This document shows, piece after piece, positions 11,915 to 21,936 of a DNA stretch of 64,000 bases. The stretch spans positions 184,809,451-184,873,450 of the forward strand of contig NC_081413.1 of NCBI RefSeq assembly GCF_030272615.1, in the 5' to 3' direction. Position 1 is the stretch's first letter, and every line of letters starts with the position of its first letter. The position numbers were made by a program, and so were the translations under genes. This DNA comes from Cryptomeria japonica. Its lineage: Eukaryota > Streptophyta > Pinopsida > Cupressales > Cupressaceae. The notes under the pieces were generated by a model. The model ran no database searches. It was not told the origin of the DNA and saw only the letters and a program-made list of their open reading frames with translations.

Positions 11915-11966
11915 TTTGGATCTGTATCTGTCAAAAACCTACAATAAAATTTTAAAAACGAGGCAA

Positions 11967-11985
11967 GGCCCCATGGTGGGTGCCA
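11967..11985 (-). other. Gy1 primer-binding site
   Basis: The element strand reads TGGCACCCACCATGGGGCC a few bases from the LTR end. The TGGCRCC start and the position match primer sites of plant Ty3/gypsy elements. I do not assign the tRNA species. Confidence 0.75.
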
Positions 11986-11991
11986 AAAAAA

Positions 11992-12888
11992 TGTGTACCA
12001 GAATTTGTGTCAATCAGATTAAAACACTAAACACATCAATGAGACTAAATTGAAAGAAAATTAAGAGAAAGGAATTCAAACTCAACCTTCTTGTGAATTA
12101 CCCATTTTCCTCTATCTCTAAGGATTTATCAAGCCATATTAGCTCTCAAACTTATGCACTTGTGGCTTTCAAAATGATAACCTAGAGAACAAGATTGAAT
12201 GTAAATGCAAGAAATTCTTACTACAATATATGATATTAAGCTAGATGAGATATAAATTTGATCTACATTATGATAGAATGCTCTATTGATCTATTCTAGA
12301 TGATGAAAACTATGATATGCAATGCTAAATGCTCAAAGATTGTTGGCTAATTACTGAAAATGTTGGAATACTAAATGCTCTCTTTTCTTAATAGCTACTT
12401 CTAGATCTTTAATTTGTGAAAATGAGGGTTTATTTATAGATTCACCAAGGCTCATGTCCTAGGTGGCAGAGATGGATGGTCAAGATTCGATTTGAGAAGA
12501 TGAATGGTTGGAGATGGAGAAGTTAGATTAAAAAGTAGATCATGTTTCCTTAAGAGGAAGCAAGTGCTATGTGGAGGATGGAAAGAAAAAGGGAATGCCA
12601 AGTGTCTTCCCAATTAGTTACAATGCCATGTGTCTCTTTAGTTTGTTGAAGATATTTGTGCAATTTAATATTTGAGAATATTTAATTATATGAGATTTAT
12701 GTGGCAATTTTATGTGGCATGATAAGATGGGTTGGTAAATGATGTGGAAATGATTTTGGGATAAGAAGAATGAATGCCATGAATCATATAAATGAATTAA
12801 AGAATTTAATTATAGATAGAGGAATTAGGTTTCAATTAAATAGCATGTATTTAATTATTTTTTCTCAAGCCAATTTTAGTTGTATACA
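11992..12888 (-). repeat. 5' LTR of Gy1 (897 bp)
   Basis: The plus strand starts TGTGTAC (11992) and ends GTATACA (12888), giving imperfect inverted ends TGTRTAC. The left end is set by the primer site and the right end by the break in copia B gag. A TATA box lies at 12431-12439 on the minus strand. The partner LTR is outside the window, so the right border rests on the inverted ends and the interrupted gag frame. Confidence 0.8.
12431..12439 (-). promoter_or_regulatory. TATA box in Gy1 LTR
   Basis: On the minus strand it reads CTATAAATA, placed about 450 bp from the U3 end and 440 bp from the primer site. It is a good match to a plant TATA box and a plausible start for the Gy1 transcript. 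Confidence 0.7.
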
Positions 12889-13690
12889 ATCGCAATTCCA
12901 GTAGATGACTTTAGACTTTCTAGGAGATTTTGATCTCCTTCTAGACTTGAATTTATTACACTTCTCATTCTTCTTGCCTTTATCCTTAGGTATTCCATGG
13001 ATAGTTGGGCTTCTTTCAAAGTGATGGATACCTTCCTCTGCATCTCTTCACCAAGAAGAGCACCCACCACATTTTAGACTTCAAAACAACATAAGTACTA
13101 CCAATAGCCATAACAAGACAATCCCATGAATCAGGAAAAGAACATAGCAAGATTGGGCACTTCTCCTCCTCATCCATCTTAACACCAATAGATAGAAATT
13201 GAGCCACCAAAATATTAAATGCTTCCATGTGGTCTATTATCCATCCACCCTCTTCCATTCTCAAGGAATACAATTTCATCCTCAAGAAAATCTAATTCAA
13301 TAAAGATTTGGCTTGATGCATCTCGCCAAGCTTAGTCCATAGCTTCTTTGCAGAGGCCTCTTCATGAACATTTATTAGAAGAGCCTGCCAAGCACAATCT
13401 AATTAGACTCTTGGCTTTATGGTCCATAAAATCATATTGAGCAGTCATAGTAGGATATGAGATTCTTGAGACATTCCCATCAAAAGCATCCCACAGATCT
13501 CAATCTATTAGCAAATCCTCCATCTTTAGCTTCCACAACTCAAAATTACTTCCAAAAAATTTCTCCACCTCTATTCTCTTTGATGAACTTTCCATTTGAA
13601 ATTCCTACAACAAGATCAAATTTTTTGTTTTTCATAAGCTCTCACTCAGATATGGATTAGTTCAAAAACTCAACAACCCACAATTGAAAC
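12889..13690 (-). pseudogene. Copia B gag (broken, truncated)
   Basis: The minus strand contains LYSLRMEEGGWIIDHMEAFN, FLSIGVKMDEEEKCPILLCS and FPDSWDCLVMAIG, a UBN2/copia gag. After a frame change comes KVSITLKEAQLSMEYLRIKA, then basic residues leading to a zinc knuckle beginning YWNCD (usual CWNCG) at about 12890-12905, where the frame ends at the Gy1 LTR. The upstream part (13290-13690) shows degraded gag N-terminal sequence with stops. Confidence 0.8.
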
Positions 13691-13702
13691 CAAAGGTGAT
13701 CA

Positions 13703-13715
13703 GGCTCTAATACCA
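13703..13715 (-). other. Copia B primer-binding site
   Basis: The element strand reads TGGTATTAGAGCC, one mismatch from the initiator tRNA-Met site used by the other copia elements here. It lies two bases inside TGTAAGG, the inner LTR end. Confidence 0.85.
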
Positions 13716-13717
13716 CT

Positions 13718-14150
13718 TGTAAGGAAGTTAAGTAGCAAAACAACTTCCTACACTAACCTTGAGAGGAGGGTAATGCAAAAACCTTTACAAATCATTACAA
13801 AATTAACAAAAAATTAATAGAAATAGACATAATAGCATGCATACCACAACATAGTGATTTAAGTGGGAAAAACCCTTCCAGGAGAAAAACCCCACACTCC
13901 AAAAGCCACCCAATATATTATTCAGAAATCAACAACAGATTACAATATACTTGTAGAGAAAGGTCTTCACAAGAGTACCACCAACCAAAGATTTAGAGGT
14001 AACTCAATATCCATTAGACTCTTACACACAACCTCTATCTCATGCACCTCATATATAGGAGATACAATACAAGAAACTGTCAAATGGTATTACAAAACCA
14101 TTGGCTAAAACCACCCAATAAAGTAGAGATAACCTTATTTCTAATATAGA
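13718..14150 (-). repeat. 5' LTR of copia B (right border uncertain)
   Basis: It starts TGTAAGGAAG at 13718 by the primer site. It contains the minus-strand version of the shared R/U5 block (AGTGGGAAAAACCC and GGAGAAAAACCCC at 13862-13895) and a minus-strand TATA-like CTATATATGA near 14048-14058. The outer end could be a TTACA at 14094 or lie further right. No second copy is available to fix it. Confidence 0.55.
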
Positions 14151-14450
14151 TTCCCTATGATGTGTCGAAACACACATAAAAACATGTACCTCCCTTTTAC
14201 AGCTCATTTATGTGTCTGATGCATTTTTATATTTCCTATTTTAGGATTGCAAACTTCTGGAGGCCATAACTTGTGAACCGTGTGTCTGATTGATGAATCG
14301 TTGGAAGTGTCAAAAAGCTTGCAAATTTTTCTATCACCTTGTAATAGCTATGTTGATTATACCCACTTTTTATGGAATTTTAGAGGCTCTAAAGTCATCA
14401 AAATTAAATTTAAACCTTTCATCACACCCTTTAAAAACAAAAAACTTTAA
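14150..14450. other. Unassigned 300-bp stretch
   Basis: AT-rich DNA between the copia B LTR and recognisable Gy2 RT. A short inverted repeat TGTGTCGAAACACA occurs at about 14161-14174. I see no gene or further structure; it may be degraded Gy2 or the outer part of the B LTR. Confidence 0.4.
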
Positions 14451-14699
14451 TATCTTCAAAACTTGTTATGACCTTGCGATGAAAATTTATCAGCATGCTT
14501 ATCTAGCCAATACAAAGATTTGGAGACACTATTTTCACAACAATTTCATGCATAGACTAATGGAGGATTATGTAGATGACTTACTTTTTAAATCACTCAC
14601 TAGAGACAGTCATCTGGGCATCCTGTCTTTGATCTTTGAAAGAATAGAACGATATAAGCTTAGGCTCAATCCTAAGAAAGATGTTTTTAGGGTTACTTT
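14450..14699 (+). pseudogene. Gy2 reverse transcriptase, YVDD segment
   Basis: The plus strand reads MHRLMEDYVDDLLFKS (YVDD at 14569-14580) followed by IERYKLRLNPKKDVFRVT. This is the catalytic palm and thumb region of Ty3/gypsy RT. Upstream, about 14450-14560 aligns loosely with the VMPFGLKNAGATYQR region. The frame is cut within the VTSGKLLGF-type motif by the insertion at 14700, and homology resumes at about 16961. Confidence 0.88.
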
Positions 14700-15976
14700 T
14701 GTAACAAAAAATTTTCACCCTTGATGACCCAAGAAACCTTGATCATTAGCCTTTTGAAAAATTGAATCAACCTCTCAAGTTTGGGATCTTGCTAAATGTG
14801 AGGTTGAATCTCCAGAGAAGGCCGACTTCCTCTTCAATCTATGTGTGGGTGTTGGACCAACCCAACAATGGTAAAACTAATCCATGCTCTGATAGGGAAA
14901 AGGGAGAGAGAGAAAGTTTGCATGAAAGAAGGAAAGAAAAGGATTGCACCTAGACTGAAAGTTGATCTACCCCCACCTGTAATTGCACAGAACATCAATA
15001 AAACTGCCCAAAAGATACACTAATTCCTATCTAAGGCTAGCTTTCTAGGACTGAGCCAAGGTTGGAATTATTAACAATGGCAGATGAATGAACAATGTTC
15101 TTAGATGCCACTCTAAGAGGAGTCAACAGTGTCACATATGCTGAGAAAACCAGAAAAAGATGCATTCACAAAAATAGGCAAGAGAAATACACAAATTTGC
15201 ATAAACTGAAACAAGGTAAGGCAAGCAAATTTTATTAATGTAGAGGGTAGGTAATTTTTATAGTTGCAGAGAAACTAACATGTGTTCTACAAGAGAAAAA
15301 AAAGGAGAAGATCCTTTGGAAAATATACAAAATTTTCCTTTATAGTTGAGGCATAACTCAAAATCGAACTACTGATGAAAACCCTAACCCTCCCAAGGTT
15401 ATGTTACAAAATATTTTTAGAAGAGGAGGAGATCAGATTTGAGATCTGATGGCGTGTTGGATTTCCTCTGCAAGAAGTCCTCTGCCTTGGAAAGAGAAAA
15501 ATAACCCATCAGTGAAGTAATCCCTATCAAAAAGCATGGTTGGGCACACTTCAAGGGACAAAAAGTTTTTGTTTTGCATTGAAGAGGGCATGGTAGCATC
15601 AAAAATTGGTTTGTAGGGTCCAATATGGAGTAAAGGCAAGAAAATCTGGTGGTTGGGAACAAAACAAAGCAGAGATCGATCACCGATCAAGCCAAAAGAT
15701 GTCTCGACCACCAGGTCGACAACAACCCTCCTGCAAAATTTTAAATGCTAACGACTTAGAGGAAGTTCAAATGCTAGCCATCGATTTGGAGATCTCACAT
15801 GTAGATGGACCCACAAGATCTCGCTAAGAGAGTGCCAAGGGGGAAATGAAAGGATAAGTCATGGTCATTAGATTGGGCTTCAAGTGATCATCGACAGTCA
15901 TGACTGCTCCACGAGGCAACTGGCCCCACTCCAAGAATTTTGGGGTAACATGGCTTTTCGGCCAAACAAAATTGCC

Positions 15977-16007
15977 CTTTTCCGCCAAGATAAGTCTTGG
16001 CGAAAAG
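15977..16007. other. Strong hairpin, 13-14-bp arms
   Basis: The left arm CTTTTCCGCCAAGA (15977-15990) and right arm TCTTGGCGAAAAG (15995-16007) pair perfectly except for one extra C, around a TAAG loop. It lies in the putative U3 of the insertion. Confidence 0.8.
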
Positions 16008-16099
16008 ACCTCTATATGAAAATTGGGCCCATCAGGCCCACAAAGTCATCTATCACTGCTGACGTGACTGTTGAGTCAATGGGTTCATCATCCACCCTT

Positions 16100-16460
16100 T
16101 GACCCTCTTATCCCACATGACCATCTTGTACCTCCACTTTCCCCTATGGGATAATGGGGAAAGTCCTGCCCACTATCTTTTCTTATCCCACACTCGCCAT
16201 CTCTTATGCCTTTATCTCAATGTGGGGTAAAGAGGGGGATCATTATCTTTGATTTGTTTCCTTATCCTGCACGGTCACCATCCATTGAACTTATCCCCTA
16301 CGGGATAACAAAAAGAACACCTATGCCTTGTAACTTCTTATCCCGCATGATGTCGCCTTGTGCTTTCACTTAGTCATGAGATAAGAAGGGAAGCCCCTCT
16401 GGCCCTTTGAGCCTTATCCCACATGACTCTTTGATTGACCATTTTTTCCTCGCGAGATAA
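16100..16460. repeat. Cluster of TTATCCC / GGGATAA motifs
   Basis: At least ten TTATCCC, GGGATAA or near copies occur in about 350 bp, in both orientations, often as CTTATCCCACATGA. The reverse reading contains GATAAG, the I-box/GATA-factor core. They sit upstream of the TATA-like site at about 16701 and may be promoter elements. That role is inference. Confidence 0.7.
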
Positions 16461-16955
16461 CAAATTTCCTTACCGCTAGTCGGTAAGAATGAACAGAGAC
16501 GGACCCATCGAGGATGACAAACCCTGCACCTGGTGACACTTATCGAGTTGAAGGACTAGCCTGGTCAACTCTCAAATAGAATTTTGGAGCATGAGAAGAA
16601 AGAAAAGACTCACTCTCTGCAAAAAACATGCATAACACGCAGGTTATGTGAAACCCTAGTGGCCAAAACCTAAGCCCACTGCAACCAAATAACACGCTGT
16701 ATAAATAACTTGAGGCAGTCAATAACACGTGACAATCACACTGATGCTGGTGTAACTATGGGCTCAAGTAAATGACCCTCATGATATTGATGCATCACAT
16801 AACCTTCATGTTATGTGCTCTCTAAAAAATAAGTAGCTAACTCTTAGTCTATGCGATAACATGACAAGTTAGCCGCACTGACTAACAGGACGTATTATTG
16901 ACACTGAATTCTCTGAACTGGTACCTGCTAAGGTTGGCACAAAAATTGACAACAA

Positions 16956-17900
16956 TTACATTAGGAAAGCTGCGAGGATATATTTTCTCTTATCGTGGCA
17001 TTGAAGTAGATCCAACAAAATTGAAGGCTATCATAGATATTCCTTCCCCATCAAATCTAAAGTAATTAATAAGTCTACAAGGGAAATTGTAGTCTATCAG
17101 AAGATTCATATCTTAGTTGGCTGATAAATATCACCCTTTCCAACACTTTCTTCATAAAGGAGTAAAATTCAAGTGGATCGACCCGTGTCAACAATCTTTC
17201 CAATAGTTGAAAGATTATTTACTATCTCCACCACTTTTGATATTTTCGATTAAAAATAGACCCTTCATATTGGTTATATTAGCAACAACAACAACAACAT
17301 TAGGAGGTCTCCTAACACAACATAATAAACAAGGGAAAGAACATGCTATATATTACATCAATATAACTCTAGTTGGCTACAAATTGAACTATACAACAAT
17401 TGAACAGGCATGCCTACAAGTTGTCTTCACTACTCATGAGCTAAGACATTACATGTTGAGTGATAAAACTTTTCTCATTGTAAAGATAGATCCCTTGAAA
17501 TATCTACTCAATAAGGCAACACTCATCGACTGCCTTGCTAAGTGAGTTATGATGCTAAGTGAATTCAATATCTAGTATGTAGATCACAAGGCTATATAAG
17601 GACAAGCAATAGTAGATCAGCTTGCAGAAGCTCCTATCCAAGATGATCACCTGCTATTGTTTGAATTTCTAGACAATTCCTTGTCCAATATGACCTCCAC
17701 TCTTAATTGGAAACTCTTTTTTGGTGGCTCACATACATAAAATGGCCCGAGGGTAGTGTTGGTGTTTGTTTTATCATCTACCAAACATTAGAATAAAATA
17801 TCCAAAGACACTCTATCCTCTCTTGAAAAATCACTGCTTATGCTAATATCATATGGTGATTCCAAGGTTTCTTTTGTCAAGCCTTAACATGCAGATAAGC
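16956..17900 (+). pseudogene. Gy2 RT connection, RNase H and start of second RNase H (broken)
   Basis: After the insertion the frame gives LGKLRGYIFSYRGIEVDPTK, then SIRRFIS, the RNase H-like block at 17207-17545 (LAKQHNKQGKE-type region read as LTQHNKQGKEHAIYY, NYTTIEQACL, ELRHYML), and YVDHKAI with GQAIVDQLAEAP at about 17575-17640. WKLFFGGSHT at about 17707 opens a second, archaeal-type RNase H, a marker of the Tat branch. Weak similarity continues to about 17860, including the region that Gy3 also encodes. Several stops and frame changes are present. Confidence 0.85.
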
Positions 17901-18517
17901 TCAATGGGTATTGTGAGATGTTGGTAATACACAAAGGGACTTACACTTGGTATGCTCAATTCATAATGGAGGTTTAGACAATGAAGCTCTATCATCTAGT
18001 ACTTAGATACTGAAAAGGAGATAAGGGTTTAGAGATTCTAACCTATTCCTAAGAATTCAAGAGACGACATTGATTAGGTGACATCAATAACAACACTTTT
18101 CTTCACCATGCTTAGGACAACTACACAAAGTGAGTGTGATCTTCAAGGGATGTTCTTATGATTTTCATACTTATTAATAATACCAATAATTGAACAATAT
18201 TACTCAAAGTAGAAGTTAAACCTCCATAAAATAAGCTCAAGCTAATGTTACACAATGAACAAAAAACATCTATTTGTCAAAAGCATGAGAAAAAATTTAC
18301 CATAAATCAATACTTATCAAATATTGCATTATTCTAACATACATAAAATGAAATCTAAACTATGATCAGTGATAAGAACCATGCAAATTTCAAAATAAAA
18401 GAGGTAATCACCATCAATTTGAACAATGTATTACTTATTACTTTGGCAATCATACACAATAATTACTTATCTCAACATGTTTTGTAACATGCTCCTATGA
18501 TTTAAAATGAGGGGGTG

Positions 18518-18534
18518 AGCTCAATTTATAGGCT
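18518..18534 (-). promoter_or_regulatory. TATA box in block J
   Basis: The minus strand reads GAGCCTATAAATTGAGC, followed downstream by CTCACCCCCTCATTTT. The short C-rich run after a TATA box is typical of gypsy LTR start regions. Confidence 0.55.
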
Positions 18535-19769
18535 CCCCAATTACAATTCAATGGCTAGGATTAATTTTCAATCAATGGTCAAGAATACAAAATAAAACCC
18601 TAATTAGGGTTTGTTACAACTAACTACCCTTTGACCAATGAGAAAATTACATTAGACGACACTTGTCATCTTGCTAAATATAAACCAATAATATAAATTA
18701 CATTGTGAAGTGTGCCTTCTAGAATCTTCTGGATAAGTCAGGTTCATCGAACTTGGACATTCTAACTTGGAACCATTTGATTGTTGAATGTCCTCCTTGA
18801 ATTTTTCAATTTGTGCCAAAAAAATTGCCTATGGGAATTTGTTTGGAATAGTCCTCTTGCCACCATCTGACCTTGATTGGGAGCTTGTCCTTGACTCTTT
18901 AGGAGATGAAATTGTTCAAGAATTCCATAATTTCTTTTCATATTTTTGCCAAGCTTGAAGACTTCTCTTGATGCCTAGAAACTCTTTCTAGTGCTTTGAA
19001 TTTTGGAGAAGAATTCCCTTGTGCCTTCACCATAATCAAGGAAATTGGAATTTTTTTTGTGAAGTATTTCCCATGCTTAGTCAAATTTTTGATGGTCAAT
19101 TTTATTTTGTGACACCTTCATGTGGATCCTCCAACACCTAGCCAAGATTTTTTTTTTTGTTTTGGCCATTTCTATGCCTGGACACACTTTGCTTGTGGAT
19201 TTGCCTTCAATTCTAGATCTGGCTTGTGCTAAGTAGAACAAACTCCACCTTTGGACAAGAATTTTATTCATCTTCTTTTTTATTTTTCTCTTTGTTCTTC
19301 TTCTTTCTTCTTATTTCCTCTCCAACACTTGGTCAAAATTTGATTCTTTGGGTTGTGGAAAATTCCATACTTAGCCATTTTTCATATGTCAAACTTTTAT
19401 TTTCTAACCCATTCAATTAATTAACCCTTTATTTCATGTGATACTTTATCAATTTGTTTTTCCCTTTAGCCATTCTCTCTCTTCGGCATAGCAAGTCGAT
19501 TGTTTTCATGTCTTATCCCTAAGCCATAGGTGAATTTTCATCTTGTGTAGGCATCTTCACATATTCCATTTATGCCTAATTAGCTTGTCTAAGTCTTGCC
19601 AACTTGTGTTTGTTTGTGCCATCTACCTTATCGAATTTTATTTTCTTTTTAACATGTCTAAGCCCTTTTCTTTTCTCTCTCAACCTTGTCTTCATGGTGG
19701 ATTTGTAGGAATTCATACCAACTTTGTTTTTGGTGGACTTGGAAATTAACATGCTTGCCAACTTCAACT

Positions 19770-21010
19770 CTTCCTAGGTGGACTTTGATATTCATTAGCC
19801 ATTTTTCCAAGGCGGACCTTGATAGTCATTAGCCATTTGTCCAAGGTGGACTTTAGCTTGTGCTTTCCTTAGACAAGGGCGGACTTGGATCATCTCATTC
19901 CATTCATCCAAGGCAGATTTTGTCAACCCCTTGCCACTTTATCATGGGCAAAATTTCTCATACCTTGGACATTCTTTTTATGCTTGGTGACTTGATGGTT
20001 TCCTTTCCAAGATGGATATGGCACATGCTTGGATAGGGTGGAGTTTGGAGTTGCTTGGACATGTTTCCTTATGTGCCTAGGTGGAGTTAAATGAAGCTTG
20101 GACATGCTTCCACTTTTGACATCTTAACCTTGGTAGAATTTATGCTTTATCTTCCATCTTCTATCTTGGTTGTGTGGAGTTTGAGTCTTTCTGGACATGA
20201 CAGAGTTCATGAAGATTGAGACAGTCCAAGGGCATACTTAGTATCCCTTTAGAAATGGAAGACTTTAAAAGTTATTTGCCAACTTTGTTTGTCTTTACCA
20301 TGGCGAGCTTGGAAGTAGTCATACCATACTTGCCTAGGCAAACTTTCACCAACCTCTTACCACTTCAATTAATGTGTCTAGGGCAGAATTTGACAATTCG
20401 TCTCTAACTTAGCATGCATAGGGTGAACTTGGAAGAAGTCATGCCATGATTACTAGCCACTTGTCCTAGGTGGACTTAATGGATGTCCTACCATTCTTCT
20501 CCACCATACTTATTCAAATTGTTATGTTCATCTTCCTTGGGCGGATTTGCTTCTTGCTTAGGGAGTTTCCTTGACACTTAACCAAAATTTGAAATTTTAT
20601 TCTCCAAGGCATCAACACTTAGCCAAATTTTTGAATTTTTTCCTTAACCAGAGGTGGGAGTTTGATGAACCTTTCCCATGGGTTACTTGACTGAAGGTAG
20701 GAGTTTGCTAGTGCTTGGATAACTTTTCTTGTGTAGGAGGTGGACTTTAGAGAGTCTCTGCCAAGGGTAGACTTTGAGATTTCTTGGACAGGGTGGACTT
20801 GGATGATGCTTTGCCAAGGCAAACATGGCATGTATTTGGACAATCGTCCAAGGCAGACTTTATGTGTCTCATGCCAAGACACACTTTCCTCTTCCTTGGA
20901 CAAGATGAGGTTGGAAGAAGCTTGGACATTCTTCCACTTTTCTTTGCCATATTCAATTTAACCTTGGTGAGCTTTGTCTTCCATTAGCCATCCTTGTCTT
21001 GGGTGGAGTT
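19770..21010. repeat. Degenerate dispersed repeats of a GGTGGACTT core
   Basis: About 25 copies of a core near CCAAGGTGGACTTTG recur every 20-80 bp (for example near 19776, 19810, 19846, 20036, 20466, 20740, 20794 and 20996). They are often preceded by CTTGGACA. Spacing is irregular, so this is an old, decayed tandem array and not a fresh satellite. Confidence 0.7.
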
Positions 21011-21189
21011 TGAAGATGTTTGGACAAGTCTCTTCAGGCCTTGGATGAACTTTACCCTTTGTCTGCCATTCTTTCATGTGCTTGGTTGGTCCAACTTGGT
21101 CTTCCCTTGGATGAATTTTCATCTTCATGCCACTTTTTCTTCAAAACATCTTCATTCAAATTGTCATGTGCATTTGTGACCTACCATGT

Positions 21190-21640
21190 TCATAATTGGA
21201 TCATCTAGAACAAAACCCTAATTAAGTTTTTTTACCTTGCATTTTGCACTTAAAGACATGGTTTTTCAAATCTGAGGACATAGACATTAATCATATGGAT
21301 GACCTTCTGGAACAAAACCCTAATTAGGGTTTCCATCTTTCTTTTACCCTTAGAGACCAAATTTTCAGATTCTGAGAACATGGGTAGCAATAATATGGCT
21401 TCAGGACCAAAACCCTAATTTTGAGAAAAAAAAAACAGAAAAAGCAAAACCCTTCTTTTTGCACTTGGGGGCAAATTTTTTTGAGCAATAATGATATGGT
21501 CTGAAGATCAAAACCCTAATATTAGAAAAAAGAGAAAAAAGGATAGCCCTGCTTTTTATACTTAGAGACAAGATTTTCAAATTTTGACAACATGGGCAGT
21601 GATCAAATGACCTGAGGAACAAAACCCAGGTTCTACTTTC
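21190..21640. repeat. About 100-bp tandem repeats, each with a telo-box
   Basis: The anchor CAAAACCCTAAT recurs at 21211, 21313, 21408, 21509 and, altered, 21620. Spacings are 102, 95, 101 and 111 bp. Between anchors each unit repeats a run like ACTTAGAGACAAGATTTTCA and a GAACATGG-type segment. AAACCCTAA is the plant telo-box sequence. Confidence 0.85.
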
Positions 21641-21931
21641 AAAAAAGCAAAAAAAAAAAGAAAAAAGAAAGCCAAAAAGGTTGCTTCTCAGAATGTGCCC
21701 AAAGTGCCAAAAATCAAACTTTCTATTTTTAGAAAAAAACAAAAAAGCAAAAAAAAGAAAAATTCCTAAAATTAGAAAGTTGTCAGAAATGACTCAAAGC
21801 AATTGTGATCCTCATCCTTTAGAGATTTTAAGAATTTTGACAATGTTCAAACACTGATCTGACCATGAATTCTCCATTTGGCTCCAGATGATTTCTCAAA
21901 AACTCTAACTCCTCACTGAAAAAGACTGGTG

Positions 21932-21936
21932 ATTAG
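21932..21936. other. Target-site duplication of element C, left copy
   Basis: ATTAG directly before the 5' LTR of C, repeated exactly at 50251-50255. Confidence 0.9.

Larger units (their letters stand above)
10035..11964 (-). other. Gy1 5' untranslated leader
   Basis: This is 1.9 kb between the primer site and gag with no credible coding frame. It holds the two 21-bp repeat arrays (10400-10660, 11712-11914) separated by about 1.05 kb of unique sequence. The C/T-rich run at about 10979-10993 and the TCACACCCTAGGGTGTGCC inverted repeat at about 10960 are the only other visible structures. Long leaders are common in Tat-like elements. Confidence 0.7.
5976..12888 (-). mobile_element. Gy1: Ty3/gypsy (Tat-like) LTR retrotransposon, 5' half
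   Basis: On the minus strand from the right: LTR (11992-12888), primer site (11967-11985), a 1.9-kb leader with repeat arrays, gag (about 10034-8348), protease (about 8095-7740), a linker region, and the start of RT (about 6360-5976), where copia A interrupts it. The remaining RT, RNase H, integrase and left LTR are outside the window. Gag and linker resemble the Tat/Athila branch. The right end lies in the zinc-knuckle region of copia B. Frames contain many stops, so the copy is dead. Confidence 0.88.
12889..14150 (-). mobile_element. Copia B remnant: 5' LTR and gag
   Basis: On the minus strand: LTR from 13718 to the right, primer site 13703-13715, then gag as far as the zinc knuckle, where Gy1 interrupts it. 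Integrase and RT are not seen and would lie left of Gy1 outside the window. The LTR sequence differs from A and E, so this is a separate family. The right border is not resolved. Confidence 0.75.
14700..16955 (+). mobile_element. 2.26-kb insertion in Gy2, probable solo LTR
   Basis: The insertion breaks the Gy2 RT frame: VT is coded before 14700 and LGKLRGYIFSYRGIEVD after 16960. Its ends look like LTR ends: TGTAAC at 14700 and either CAACA (16954) or TTACA (16960). Candidate flanking bases ACTTT and ACATT differ at one position, so the duplication is not proven. A plus-strand TATA-like TATAAATAA lies near 16701, about 250 bp from the right end. It has no gag or pol homology. I read it as a solo LTR of a gypsy-type element; another insertion type is possible. 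Confidence 0.6.
17940..21931 (-). repeat. Block J: long LTR-like sequence, left part
   Basis: This 4-kb stretch has no coding homology. A minus-strand TATA box with flanks typical of gypsy LTRs (GAGCCTATAAATTGAGC, 18518-18534) suggests an LTR read leftward, with about 0.6 kb of R/U5 to the left and more than 3 kb of U3 to the right. The U3 holds two repeat arrays (19770-21010 and 21190-21640). C is inserted at 21937. The block continues at 50256-50339, ending TTCACA. The left border is not fixed, and no matching primer site or second copy is visible. Confidence 0.5.

Noticed and set aside
15417-15711. Overlapping minus-strand frames of 88 and 92 residues
   Set aside because: No recognisable motif, both in the solo-LTR candidate, and they overlap in different frames; chance openings.
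21401-21742. Minus-strand 113-residue Phe/Cys-rich frame
   Set aside because: It spans the 100-bp repeats and A-rich runs; composition explains the open frame.
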